In this document: piece by piece, positions 1 to 6,388 of the stretch
Position numbering within the stretch: position 1 is the stretch's first letter
How the letters are laid out: each line of letters opens with the position of its first letter
Source: Nitrospinaceae bacterium UBA7883
GTDB lineage: Bacteria; Nitrospinota_A; UBA7883
Assembly (NCBI GenBank): GCA_002500605.1
Contig: DLRR01000004.1
Span: forward strand, 1-6,665
DNA: 6,665 bases
Direction of reading: 5' to 3'
Position numbers and translations under genes: made by a program
Notes under the pieces: model-generated
The model's input: only the letters and a program-made list of their open reading frames with translations
What the model was told of the DNA's origin: nothing
Databases searched by the model: none

Positions 1-28
1 TCTGCTCTACCGACTGAGCTACCCCGGC
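1..28 (-). tRNA. Partial tRNA (5' half only), possibly tRNA-Phe
   Basis: Read on the minus strand, the sequence from 28 to 1 gives a tRNA 5' part: acceptor strand GCCGGGG, the TA linker, D-stem GCTC, D-loop AGTCGGTA, D-stem GAGC, A26, and the first two bases (GA) of the anticodon stem. The anticodon lies beyond the window edge, so the amino acid cannot be read. The 5' half resembles bacterial tRNA-Phe as I remember it, and tRNA-Thr is another possibility. It is the third member of the Lys-Glu cluster and lies 26 nt downstream of tRNA-Glu, so it is probably cut from the same transcript. Confidence 0.85.
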
Positions 29-54
29 AGGCCATAAAGGCCATATAATAAAAT

Positions 55-130
55 TGGCGTCCCCAGCGGGAGTCGAACCCGCGTTGCCGCCGTGAAAGGG
101 CGGTGTCCTGGGCCACTAGACGATGGGGAC
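55..130 (-). tRNA. tRNA-Glu (anticodon UUC)
   Basis: The minus strand folds as a full cloverleaf. Acceptor GTCCCCA (130-124) pairs with TGGGGAC (65-59), followed by discriminator G and an encoded CCA (57-55). The anticodon arm CCGCC-CTTTCAC-GGCGG carries TTC, and the T arm contains GGTTCGACTCC. The 5' GTCCCCATCGTCTAG start is characteristic of bacterial tRNA-Glu. It lies 19 nt downstream of tRNA-Lys with no promoter visible between, which implies co-transcription. Total length is 76 nt including CCA. Confidence 0.97.
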
Positions 131-149
131 ATCACCTGTCTATGTATAT

Positions 150-225
150 TGGTGAGCCGCGAAGGATTCGAACCTTCGACCCACTGCTTAAAAGGCAGTT
201 GCTCTACCGACTGAGCTAGCGGCCC
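150..225 (-). tRNA. tRNA-Lys (anticodon UUU)
   Basis: The minus strand reads GGGCCGCTAGCTCAGTCGG at its 5' end. The anticodon arm is ACTGC-CTTTTAA-GCAGT with anticodon TTT. The T arm contains GGTTCGAATCC, the acceptor closes as GGGCCGC/GCGGCTC with one G-T wobble, and discriminator A and CCA are encoded (152-150). Length is 76 nt. It is the first gene of the tRNA cluster, about 29 nt downstream of the predicted transcription start of the promoter at 261-288. Confidence 0.97.
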
Positions 226-260
226 ATTCCGATACTTCTAGAAGCCTAAAAGTTAGATAG

Positions 261-288
261 ATTAAATAAGAGGCTATTACAATGTCAA
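261..288 (-). promoter_or_regulatory. Sigma-70-type promoter of the tRNA-Lys-Glu cluster
   Basis: On the minus strand a perfect -35 hexamer TTGACA (288-283) is followed by a 16-nt spacer and -10 TTTAAT (266-261), which matches TATAAT at 5 of 6 positions. The predicted start near 254 gives a leader of about 29 nt before tRNA-Lys at 225. Just upstream of the -35 is an A/T-rich stretch (about 289-300). Farther up is a phased-looking A9T4 tract (312-324). Both could act as UP-like or bent DNA, which would suit a stable-RNA promoter. The hexamers and spacing are seen; strength and use are inferred. Confidence 0.7.
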
Positions 289-403
289 GGTTTTATTAGA
301 GCATTAGTCCCAAAAAAAAATTTTCCCAATAAATAAATATTTTACACCGACAAATTTAATTTGCCATCAAAGCTGTGCTCTTCAAATTTTATCGTGCGTT
401 CAT

Positions 404-1222
404 TCAAATTCCCTTAACTGTCGCCTGAGATTTGGGATCAAGCCAGTCACGCAGCCCATCACCAAGGAAGTTTATTCCAAGCACAACCATCATGATGGCT
501 AGTCCAGGGAATGTGGTCATATGTGGCGCAACCAAAAAAAATTGCCTCCCCTCTGAGAGCATTGTACCCCAACTTGCGGTGGGAGGTTGGGCACCAAGGC
601 CTAAAAAACTAAGGCCAGCTTCCGCAATTATTGCTGAAGCTATACCAAAGGTGGCTTCCACTATCAATGGGGCTGCTAGATTGGGTAGAATATAAAGTCT
701 GATGGTCCTATATGGGCTTGCGCCAAGGGCTTTAGCAGCATGCACAAACTCACGTTCTCTTAAAGATAACACCTGCCCACGGACTAGTCTCGCAAATGAA
801 GTCCAACCCATAATACAAAGGGCCGCAACTACATTGGTGATGCTTGGGCCCAGAACTGCCATAATGGCGATAGCCAACAGTATGCCAGGGAAGGCAAGAA
901 ATACATCAACCAACCTCATAATGGCGTTGTCTATCCGTCCACCAAAGTATCCAGCTAGTGACCCGAGTATCACACCAATTGTTGCTGAAACAAAAACCGT
1001 TACAAAACCAACAAAAAGCGATATACGGGAACCGTGTATAATCCTGCTGAAAACATCGCGACCTAAGCGATCTTGGCCCATCATGTGCCCAGAATCAGGC
1101 TTAGCCAATCCATTATAAAGGTCCTGCTCAAACGGCGAATATGGAGCAATTAAAGGGGCAAAAAGAGCCGTTAGAATAAACAGTGCTGTTATAATCAAGC
1201 CCAGGAAGGTTGTCTTGTTCAT
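404..1222 (-). CDS. ABC transporter permease, DppC/OppC-like (peptide/nickel family)
   Basis: This 272-residue inner-membrane permease forms the channel of a Dpp/Opp-type importer together with the DppB-like protein upstream. The N-terminal membrane segment (residues about 7-27) is followed by the family motif MGQDRLGRDVFSRIIHGSR (48-66), then further hydrophobic segments (about 70-90, 105-125, 130-148, 190-210, 235-255). The cytoplasmic EAA loop that contacts the ATPase spans about 158-181 (EFVHAAKALG ... IRLYILPN), followed by EAGLSFLGLG (201-210). I chose ATG at 1222 because it overlaps the stop of the upstream permease gene as ATGA, has AAGGA 10 nt upstream, and gives the usual N-terminus. 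A longer in-frame opening to 1312 would read back into that upstream gene and add a non-family, Cys-rich sequence. The substrate cannot be told from sequence. No ATPase gene follows: the next genes are tRNAs. Confidence 0.95.
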   Translation of the reverse strand: MNKTTFLGLIITALFILTALFAPLIAPYSPFEQDLYNGLAKPDSGHMMGQDRLGRDVFSRIIHGSRISLFVGFVTVFVSATIGVILGSLAGYFGGRIDNAIMRLVDVFLAFPGILLAIAIMAVLGPSITNVVAALCIMGWTSFARLVRGQVLSLREREFVHAAKALGASPYRTIRLYILPNLAAPLIVEATFGIASAIIAEAGLSFLGLGAQPPTASWGTMLSEGRQFFLVAPHMTTFPGLAIMMVVLGINFLGDGLRDWLDPKSQATVKGI

Positions 1223-2139
1223 TTGTACCGGATCCTTGGATCGACTACAGCGTAAATCACATCTACCAACATGTTCACAAAAACATAAGATAGTGAAATA
1301 GCTAATACACACCCTTGCGCTAATGAGTAGTCACGTGCGTTAAGGGCCTGTATAGTTAACCTCCCAATTCCGGGCCAAGCAAATATTGTTTCGGTAATAA
1401 TTGCTCCAGCAAGCAAGGCACCAAACTGCAACCCTGCTACTGTCACAACAGGGAGCAGGGCGTTAAAAAGGGCGTGTTTGAATAGTATAAGCAATTCTCC
1501 CCCTCCCTTTGCTTTTGCTGTATTTATGTATTCTTCTCCTAAGGCCTCTATAACACTGGAACGGGTGAGGCGTGATAAAATTGCTGCCATGGCTGTTCCC
1601 AAGGTAATCGATGGTAAAATTAGGCTATCGAATCCACTTCGACCAGATACTGGAAACCACCCAAGTTCTACGGAAAAGACCAGAATCAAAAGTGGGCCAA
1701 TCCAAAACGACGGCATAGATACCCCTAGAAGGGAAAACCCCATGGCTACTCTATCAACTGATGTATCACGGTATGCCGCTGCAATAACTCCTAAAGGGAT
1801 AGCAATAAAAATGGCTATTACCATAGAACATAGGGCCAACTCAACTGTTGCACCATAGCGTTCCATAATGGATTCTGTTACTCCTTTTTTAGTATAAAGA
1901 GACTTACCCAGATCTCCGGTGGCAAGGCCACCAAGAAATGACACGTACTGCACTAATAAGGGTTTATCTAATCCAAGTTCTTTGCGTAGTGACTCTTTGT
2001 CTGCTATTGAAGCTTGCTCGCCAAGCATAATTTCAACAGGGTCACCAGGTGTGAGATGAATAATAAAAAAGACCAACGTCACTACGCCTATGGCAACAGG
2101 GAACATGGCAAAAAATCTCTTTATCAGATATGCTTTCAA
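1219..2139 (-). CDS. ABC transporter permease, DppB/OppB-like (peptide/nickel family), TTG start
   Basis: This 306-residue inner-membrane permease is the partner of the DppC-like protein. The N-terminus MKAYLIKRFFAMFPVAIGVV leads into the first membrane helix (about 9-29), followed by the family signature LTPGDPVEIMLGEQA (29-43) and GDLGKSL (75-81). Further helices lie at about 100-122, 132-156, 175-195, 230-252 and 277-300. The EAA loop is at about 202-230 (EEYINTAKAKGG ... HALFNALLP), and ETIFAWPGIGRL is at 250-261. The start codon is TTG (2139-2137), supported by AGGAG (2151-2147) with a 7-nt gap and by the loss of helix 1 if the next Met is used. The TTG overlaps the TGA stop of the binding-protein gene by 4 nt (TTGA), and its own stop overlaps the next gene's ATG. 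The three proteins are therefore probably made by coupled translation. Confidence 0.95.
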   Translation of the reverse strand: MKAYLIKRFFAMFPVAIGVVTLVFFIIHLTPGDPVEIMLGEQASIADKESLRKELGLDKPLLVQYVSFLGGLATGDLGKSLYTKKGVTESIMERYGATVELALCSMVIAIFIAIPLGVIAAAYRDTSVDRVAMGFSLLGVSMPSFWIGPLLILVFSVELGWFPVSGRSGFDSLILPSITLGTAMAAILSRLTRSSVIEALGEEYINTAKAKGGGELLILFKHALFNALLPVVTVAGLQFGALLAGAIITETIFAWPGIGRLTIQALNARDYSLAQGCVLAISLSYVFVNMLVDVIYAVVDPRIRYK

Positions 2140-3671
2140 TATCCCACTCCTGGCATTAACGTTACATTAGCCAAAAATTTAAGGTTCTCATCTGCTGCTA
2201 AGACAAACCCTGAAACCTGATTGTTCATTACTGCAACGTTAACTGAGTGCCACAATGAAACATATGGCAGATCATGTGCTAACACACTTTGGATTTGTGA
2301 GTATACCGCTTTGCGTTCATTGCCAAATGTTATTCTGCCAAGGTCAGAGAGATCGTCTACAACACTATTTTCATATCGACCCCGGTTAGCACCATAAGGT
2401 GGAAACGAAGAAGTATGAAACATATAGTGCAAAATATCAGGGTCTACTATTCCAACCCATGTTAGGGAGAACATCTGAAAGTTGCCCTTTTTTATATTAG
2501 AGTAAAAAGTTCCCCACTCATATGAACGAATATCCAGTCCAATACCTATTTTGGATAGCTGCCATTGAAAGATTTCAGCTATCCGTTTTCTAAGCTCGTT
2601 TTGTGACGTGGAATATTGAAGGGTAAAACGAAGCTTAGGGCCATTGCCATCAGGGTCTCTATATCCGGCCTCATCCAAAATTTTCATGGCTAATGCTGGG
2701 TTGTGTTCGTATGTAGCCACATGACCATAAAAATAAGATGACGCCTTTGACAAGGGGCCAGTGGCTGACTTTGCAAGCCCCCTTAAAATATAATGGATAA
2801 CGCTTTCCCTATCTAACGCATATGCTATAGCTCTTCTAACTGCTAGTTGTCCTGCAAGTGAGTCCCTGAGATTAAAACCTAGGTAACTGTAGTTTGTGCC
2901 TAGAGCTGTAACAACTTTCAGTGACTTATTTTTTCTAAACCGTGGCAGGATATCTGGTGTGATTGGGTTAATGAGCAAATGCAAACCACCTTTCTCAAGT
3001 TCAAGCACGCGTACTGTTTCATCAGGTATTATTTTTAGTATGACTCCATCAAGCTTTGGTGCACCATCAAAGTAATTTTGAAAAGCTTTGAGCGTTAATC
3101 GCTCTTCAGTTTTATAATCTACAAATTTAAATGGTCCCGTACCTATAGGTTTATTTGCCATTTCAACACCAGACCCATTAGGGGTGATTCCCATTGTAAG
3201 ATTGCCCAGAAATGGCGCTGAGGGTCGTTTTAAGTCAAAAACAACCGTCATTGGGTCAGGAGTAGAGATTGAAGCTATAACTTCGAACACGCCTTTCCAT
3301 GGTGATTTGTTTTCCGGCACAAGAACATATTCAAAGGCATATTTAATGTCGTAAGATGTAAATGGTGCGCCATTATGAAATTTGATACCATTTCTCAAAG
3401 AAAAAACATACCGAGTGTTGGTTGGTGTCTCCCATTTGCTTGCAAGGTCTGGAACTATAGAAAAGTCTTTGCTTCTTTTTACAAGTCCATTGAAGATTAG
3501 ATCGCCAATCTTATAGGACATTGCATCGGTATAAAGCCTGGGGTCAAGAAGGCGTGGCCCGGATTCAACTCCCATCACCAGAGTATTGGACGGAACTATT
3601 GCTGATCTTTCACAAGCCAGCATTAAAGGCGTTATTATGAACGTTAAGGTGATGAGTATATAACTTCTCAT
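2136..3671 (-). CDS. ABC transporter solute-binding lipoprotein, family 5 (DppA/OppA-like)
   Basis: This 511-residue binding protein belongs to the SBP_bac_5 family and would capture peptides, nickel or similar ligands outside the inner membrane and pass them to the two permeases downstream. Residues 1-20 look like a lipoprotein signal: MR, a hydrophobic run, then PLMLAC with Cys20 as the likely lipidated residue. The lipobox is imperfect, with Met at -3 and Leu at -2. Family features follow: LLDPRLYTDAMSYKIGDLIFNGL (about 41-63), LRNGIKFHNGAPFTSYDIKYAF (92-113), the IGTGPFKF motif (176-183), and FDGAPKLDGVILKIIPDE (201-218). ATG at 3671 was chosen over GTG at 3689 because AGGTG lies just before it and it gives a clean signal peptide. 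It lies 65 nt downstream of purD and its stop overlaps the next gene. The ligand is unknown; the family also binds non-peptides. Confidence 0.93.
   Translation of the reverse strand: MRSYILITLTFIITPLMLACERSAIVPSNTLVMGVESGPRLLDPRLYTDAMSYKIGDLIFNGLVKRSKDFSIVPDLASKWETPTNTRYVFSLRNGIKFHNGAPFTSYDIKYAFEYVLVPENKSPWKGVFEVIASISTPDPMTVVFDLKRPSAPFLGNLTMGITPNGSGVEMANKPIGTGPFKFVDYKTEERLTLKAFQNYFDGAPKLDGVILKIIPDETVRVLELEKGGLHLLINPITPDILPRFRKNKSLKVVTALGTNYSYLGFNLRDSLAGQLAVRRAIAYALDRESVIHYILRGLAKSATGPLSKASSYFYGHVATYEHNPALAMKILDEAGYRDPDGNGPKLRFTLQYSTSQNELRKRIAEIFQWQLSKIGIGLDIRSYEWGTFYSNIKKGNFQMFSLTWVGIVDPDILHYMFHTSSFPPYGANRGRYENSVVDDLSDLGRITFGNERKAVYSQIQSVLAHDLPYVSLWHSVNVAVMNNQVSGFVLAADENLKFLANVTLMPGVGY
2147..2151 (-). 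promoter_or_regulatory. Ribosome-binding site that fixes the TTG start of the DppB-like gene
   Basis: The minus strand carries AGGAG followed by 7 nt (TGGGATA) and then TTG. It lies inside the end of the upstream binding-protein gene. It is the main reason for accepting TTG rather than the Met at residue 12, which would cut into the first membrane helix. Confidence 0.75.
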
Positions 3672-3736
3672 GGGGCACCTATAAGTCACTGTTGCCGAAA
3701 TGTTTACAACAGGTTTGTCGCGAACAATGATGATAA

Positions 3737-5020
3737 TTATCTCGATATGGCACGATGGCCAATGTCTCCTCTATATACTGCACCATCCCATGTGATTTTT
3801 TCTACAGCTTCATATGCGTTATCAATTGCTGTTCTAACATCGATGCCCTTTGCAGTAACACCGAGCACTCTGCCACCAGATGTTACCACATCATTACCAT
3901 CAAGCTTAGTTCCAGCATGAAACACCACTACACCTTCAACGGCGTTAGCTTCATCAATGCCTCTAATAGTTTTGCCCTTGTCATAGTTACCTGGATACCC
4001 GCCTGAAGCCATAACCACACACACGGCGGTATCATTATCCCATTTCGGCTTATGGTTATTAATCTCACCGTTAGCACACGCAACCAACACAGGCACTATA
4101 TCGCTACTTAGCCTTAGCATAATAGGCTGACACTCGGGGTCCCCGAACCGACAATTAAACTCTAACACTTTTGGGCCAACTTGAGTAATCATCAGCCCAG
4201 CATAAAGAATTCCTTTATACGGAGCACCCAATTCAGACATGGTTTTTAGCACAGGGGAGAAAATATTTTTTGAGATATCTTTTTCAAGATCAGATGTAAC
4301 AACAGGCGCAGGGGAATATGCCCCCATACCTCCTGTGTTTGGTCCCGTATCGCCATCACCAATTCGTTTATGATCTTGAGAAGATGGCATTAGGAGAAAA
4401 TCCTCACCGTCACAAAACGCTAATACGGAAGCCTCTTCACCCTCCAACATTTCTTCAATCAGCACAGTATCGCCTGCATTACCGAACTTACGGTCAATCA
4501 TGGCAGTTTTGATGGCATTTTTGGCTTGCATCTTAGTTGCACAAATCAATACACCTTTACCCGCTGCAAGACCATCTGCCTTAATGACAACTTGTTCATC
4601 AAACCGATTCAAGGCTGTAAGGGCATCATCCACATTTGTATGTTTTTCGTATTTTGCAGTAGGAACCCCAGACTTGCTTAATATCTCCTTCATAAAGCTT
4701 TTACTGCCTTCCAGCCTAGCGGATTCTTTGTTCGGGCCGAATATCTTTAAGCCACGCTTATTAAACTCATCCACCACACCAAGGCAAAGTGGTACCTCTG
4801 GACCAACAACTGTTAAACCAATATTGTGGCGCTCACCAAAGTCTGCAAGAGCAATAATATCATCGTTGCAAATATCAATATTATTACCCAGTTTAGCCGT
4901 GCCTGCGTTTCCTGGCGCACAATACAGTTCACCCAAAAGTGGACTTTGTTTTATTTTCCACGCCAATGCGTGCTCACGACCACCAGAGCCTATTATGAGA
5001 ATGTTAATTTTACTCAACAC
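3737..5020 (-). CDS. purD: Phosphoribosylamine-glycine ligase (GAR synthetase)
   Basis: This is the cytosolic ATP-grasp enzyme (EC 6.3.4.13) of step 2 of purine synthesis. It joins 5-phosphoribosylamine and glycine using ATP to make glycinamide ribonucleotide. Positions are for a 427-residue product. The N-terminal nucleotide-fold loop is IIGSGGREHALAW (9-21), with PGNAGTA at 36-42 and VVGPEVPL at 71-78. The ATP-grasp lysine loop is VIKADGLAAGKGV (145-157). Also present are LIEEMLEGEEASV (187-199), the phosphate/GAR region SSQDHKR (213-219) and DTGPNTGGMGAYSP (224-237), and the metal-binding VLEFNCRFGDPE (285-296). It is full length for the family with no missing key residue. I chose GTG at 5020, which sits 8 nt after GGAG (5032-5029). 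TTG codons at 5044, 5023 and 5017 are in frame and possible, but none is better placed. It follows ispG after 126 nt and precedes the transporter genes; I see no purine-responsive element. Confidence 0.97.
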   Translation of the reverse strand: MLSKINILIIGSGGREHALAWKIKQSPLLGELYCAPGNAGTAKLGNNIDICNDDIIALADFGERHNIGLTVVGPEVPLCLGVVDEFNKRGLKIFGPNKESARLEGSKSFMKEILSKSGVPTAKYEKHTNVDDALTALNRFDEQVVIKADGLAAGKGVLICATKMQAKNAIKTAMIDRKFGNAGDTVLIEEMLEGEEASVLAFCDGEDFLLMPSSQDHKRIGDGDTGPNTGGMGAYSPAPVVTSDLEKDISKNIFSPVLKTMSELGAPYKGILYAGLMITQVGPKVLEFNCRFGDPECQPIMLRLSSDIVPVLVACANGEINNHKPKWDNDTAVCVVMASGGYPGNYDKGKTIRGIDEANAVEGVVVFHAGTKLDGNDVVTSGGRVLGVTAKGIDVRTAIDNAYEAVEKITWDGAVYRGDIGHRAISR

Positions 5021-5028
5021 CAATATTT

Positions 5029-5032
5029 CTCC
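5029..5032 (-). promoter_or_regulatory. Ribosome-binding site deciding the purD start
   Basis: GGAG on the minus strand is followed at 5 nt by TTG, at 8 nt by GTG and at 11 nt by another TTG, all in the purD frame. The 8-nt spacing favours GTG (5020-5018). A start at TTG 5044 would place the site inside the coding region and leave the start without its own site. Confidence 0.6.
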
Positions 5033-5146
5033 ATTTTTGTTCAAACCATTTTCTAGGAGCGTTCATTTTTTTCTTTGAAGTCACGAATTTAATATTTAAT
5101 AAGTTTTGTTCTAGGATGAAAAAAGTGCTTTGATTCAAGTAAATGA

Positions 5147-6190
5147 CTAAAGTTTGTCTACCTCTTCTAACAACGCATCACGTAGTTGGTCGCTCTTGAC
5201 CTTCCGAATTATTTCTCCATTACGGAAAATCAGTCCAAAACCATTTCCACCAGCTACACCTATATCAGCTTCGCGAGCCTCTCCTGGGCCATTTACTGTA
5301 CAACCCATCACTGCCACTTTAATAGGTTTTTTCATGCCTCGCAGCGCTTCAGTAACCTCCTCAGCCGTTTTTATAAGATCTATGTCGCATCGACCACAAG
5401 TGGGACATGAAATTATCTCTGGGTCTATCTGTCTTATGGCCAGAACTTTCAAAATTTCGTATGCAACTTTAACCTCTTGAATTGGGTTGTCTGTTAAAGA
5501 AACTCGTACTGTATCTCCAAGTCCACTAGACAGTAATATTCCAATACCAGCTGATGATTTGATCGTTCCTCCAAACCGTGTTCCCGCCTCTGATATTCCA
5601 ATATGAAACGGATAATCAACCTTGTCAGCTAAAATACGATATGCCTCTACAGTTAAATTAATGCTAGATGCCTTGAGGGACACTTTGATGTCAAAGAAAT
5701 CCAGTTCTTCTAGAATTGCTATGTGACCCAGCGCTGATTCAACCATAGCCTGAGCAGTCGGTTTTCCATGTTTTTGAAGAAGTTTTTGATCTAGGGAACC
5801 AGCGTTAACTCCTATTCTTATAGGAACTAAACGATCTTTGGCTGCTTTCACAACCTCCTCAACTTTCCATCGTTCCCCTATGTTTCCCGGGTTTAGTCGT
5901 AGACAGCCAATACCAGCTTCAAGAGAAGCCAATGCCAGTCGATAATCAAAATGAATATCGGCAACTACTGGAATGGGTGAAGCCGAAACAATATCACTCA
6001 ACGCACTCGCCGCAGCCTCATCCGGAACTGCAACTCTTACTATCTCGCAACCAGCTTCTGCAAGCTCCATGATTTGTCCTATAGTTGCAAAGACATTTTT
6101 TGTATCGGTATTTGTCATTGATTGTACTGAAACTGGAGCCCCACCACCGATTGGCACACCCCCAACCATTATTTGCCTGCTTTTTCTCAT
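5147..6190 (-). CDS. ispG: 4-hydroxy-3-methylbut-2-enyl diphosphate synthase (IspG/GcpE)
   Basis: This 347-residue [4Fe-4S] enzyme converts MEcPP to HMBPP, the penultimate step of the MEP isoprenoid pathway. The N-terminal TIM-barrel part shows RKSRQIMVGGVPIGGGAPV (2-20), SVQSMTNTDT (21-30), VRVAVPDE (51-58), PVVADIHFDYRLAL (74-87), LRLNPGNIG (97-105) and IRIGVNAGSL (124-133). The C-terminal cluster domain has Cys262 and Cys265 in CPTCGRCDIDL, Cys297 in VMGCTVNGPGEA, and Glu304, matching the three Cys plus one Glu ligand set known for this family. It is about 25 residues shorter than the E. coli enzyme, mainly at the C-terminus and N-terminus. ATG at 6190 is the only sensible start: a TAG lies four codons upstream and the family motif begins at residue 2. 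No clear Shine-Dalgarno sequence precedes it, which is unusual in this window. Confidence 0.97.
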   Translation of the reverse strand: MRKSRQIMVGGVPIGGGAPVSVQSMTNTDTKNVFATIGQIMELAEAGCEIVRVAVPDEAAASALSDIVSASPIPVVADIHFDYRLALASLEAGIGCLRLNPGNIGERWKVEEVVKAAKDRLVPIRIGVNAGSLDQKLLQKHGKPTAQAMVESALGHIAILEELDFFDIKVSLKASSINLTVEAYRILADKVDYPFHIGISEAGTRFGGTIKSSAGIGILLSSGLGDTVRVSLTDNPIQEVKVAYEILKVLAIRQIDPEIISCPTCGRCDIDLIKTAEEVTEALRGMKKPIKVAVMGCTVNGPGEAREADIGVAGGNGFGLIFRNGEIIRKVKSDQLRDALLEEVDKL

Positions 6191-6282
6191 GCTGACATTC
6201 TATAGGAGAAAGTGTTGATCGAGCAAACAACAATCCTGATACACATATGCTAGCAGATGCAAATTCCATTTTAAGCTTGAGG

Positions 6283-6298
6283 CATAACTAAAGTTATG
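6283..6298. repeat. Perfect 16-bp palindrome, candidate operator
   Basis: CATAACT-AA-AGTTATG is a perfect 7-bp inverted repeat around a 2-bp centre. A 2-nt loop cannot form a stable hairpin, so a dimeric DNA-binding protein site is the more natural reading than a terminator. It lies 93 bp from the ispG start and 87 bp from the cyclophilin start. I do not recognise it as the site of a known regulator family, and AT-rich DNA produces some such palindromes by chance. Confidence 0.4.
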
Positions 6299-6388
6299 AC
6301 AAAAGTTTTCACTGAAGCATTGTGGACAAAGGTAATCCAATTTGATATGGTCATCGGCTTCAAGGGACCCCAGTGGAGACTAGAGTGA
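6296..6388 (+). CDS. Possible small ORF (30 aa) coupled to the cyclophilin gene
   Basis: ATG at 6296 opens 30 codons (beginning MTKVFTEALW, ending GPQWRLE) that stop with TGA at 6386-6388. That stop overlaps the GTG start of the next gene as GTGA, the same 4-nt overlap style used at the two transporter junctions in this window. The peptide has no recognisable domain and no strong membrane segment. The only purine-rich stretch upstream is GAGG at 6279-6282, 13 nt away, which is far. An ORF this short arises easily by chance, so only the overlap recommends it. It could be a leader peptide coupling translation, or nothing. Confidence 0.2.
   Translation: MTKVFTEALWTKVIQFDMVIGFKGPQWRLE
6375..6378 (+). 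promoter_or_regulatory. Ribosome-binding site for the GTG start of the cyclophilin gene
   Basis: GGAG followed by 6 nt (ACTAGA) and GTG at 6385. This supports the signal-peptide-bearing form. GTG at 6373 in the same frame has no such site. Confidence 0.65.

Larger units (their letters stand above)
6191..6384. other. Divergent intergenic region between ispG and the cyclophilin gene
   Basis: These 194 nt must hold the start signals of both outward-facing genes. Toward ispG, an extended -10-like TGCTAGCAT lies at 6255-6247 on the minus strand, with only a poor -35 (CTTAAA). Toward the cyclophilin, TTCACT (6308-6313), a 17-nt spacer and GGTAAT (6331-6336) make a weak sigma-70-like pair, each hexamer 4 of 6. 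Neither is convincing alone. The region also carries a 16-bp palindrome (6283-6298) and a small ORF (6296-6388), listed separately. The weak pair toward the cyclophilin lies inside that ORF, so both cannot serve the same transcript. Confidence 0.4.

Noticed and set aside
309..363. Possible intrinsic terminator of the transporter operon (A9T4 tract and CAAATT-T-AATTTG).
   Set aside because: CCC-A9-TTTT-CCC is not an inverted repeat. The CAAATTTAATTTG palindrome is AT-only with no following T-run in the transcript. No convincing hairpin was found.
1223..1312. A 30-residue N-terminal extension of the DppC-like permease.
   Set aside because: It lies entirely inside the upstream permease gene in another frame, is Cys-rich and unlike the family. 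ATG 1222 has the ATGA overlap and a ribosome site.
3672..3689. GTG start six codons upstream for the binding protein.
   Set aside because: No ribosome-binding site before it, and it adds a Cys/Pro-containing stretch in front of a clean lipoprotein signal. ATG 3671 has AGGTG just upstream.
4500..5078. Long plus-strand ORFs across purD, ispG and the permeases (for example 192 codons at 4500-5078).
   Set aside because: They are antisense to genes with unmistakable conserved motifs and have no recognisable domain or ribosome site.
5021..5146. Promoter or terminator between ispG and purD.
   Set aside because: The gap is AT-rich with several loose matches (such as TTGAAT with a CCTAGA at 17 nt) but none good enough to call, and no GC hairpin.
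6018..6269. An 83-codon minus-strand ORF overlapping the ispG start, whose PIE/EKK residues near the overlap could suggest a frameshifted IspG N-terminus.
   Set aside because: IspG already begins properly at its family motif from ATG 6190. The upstream residues do not look like an IspG leader, and the ORF has no ribosome site.
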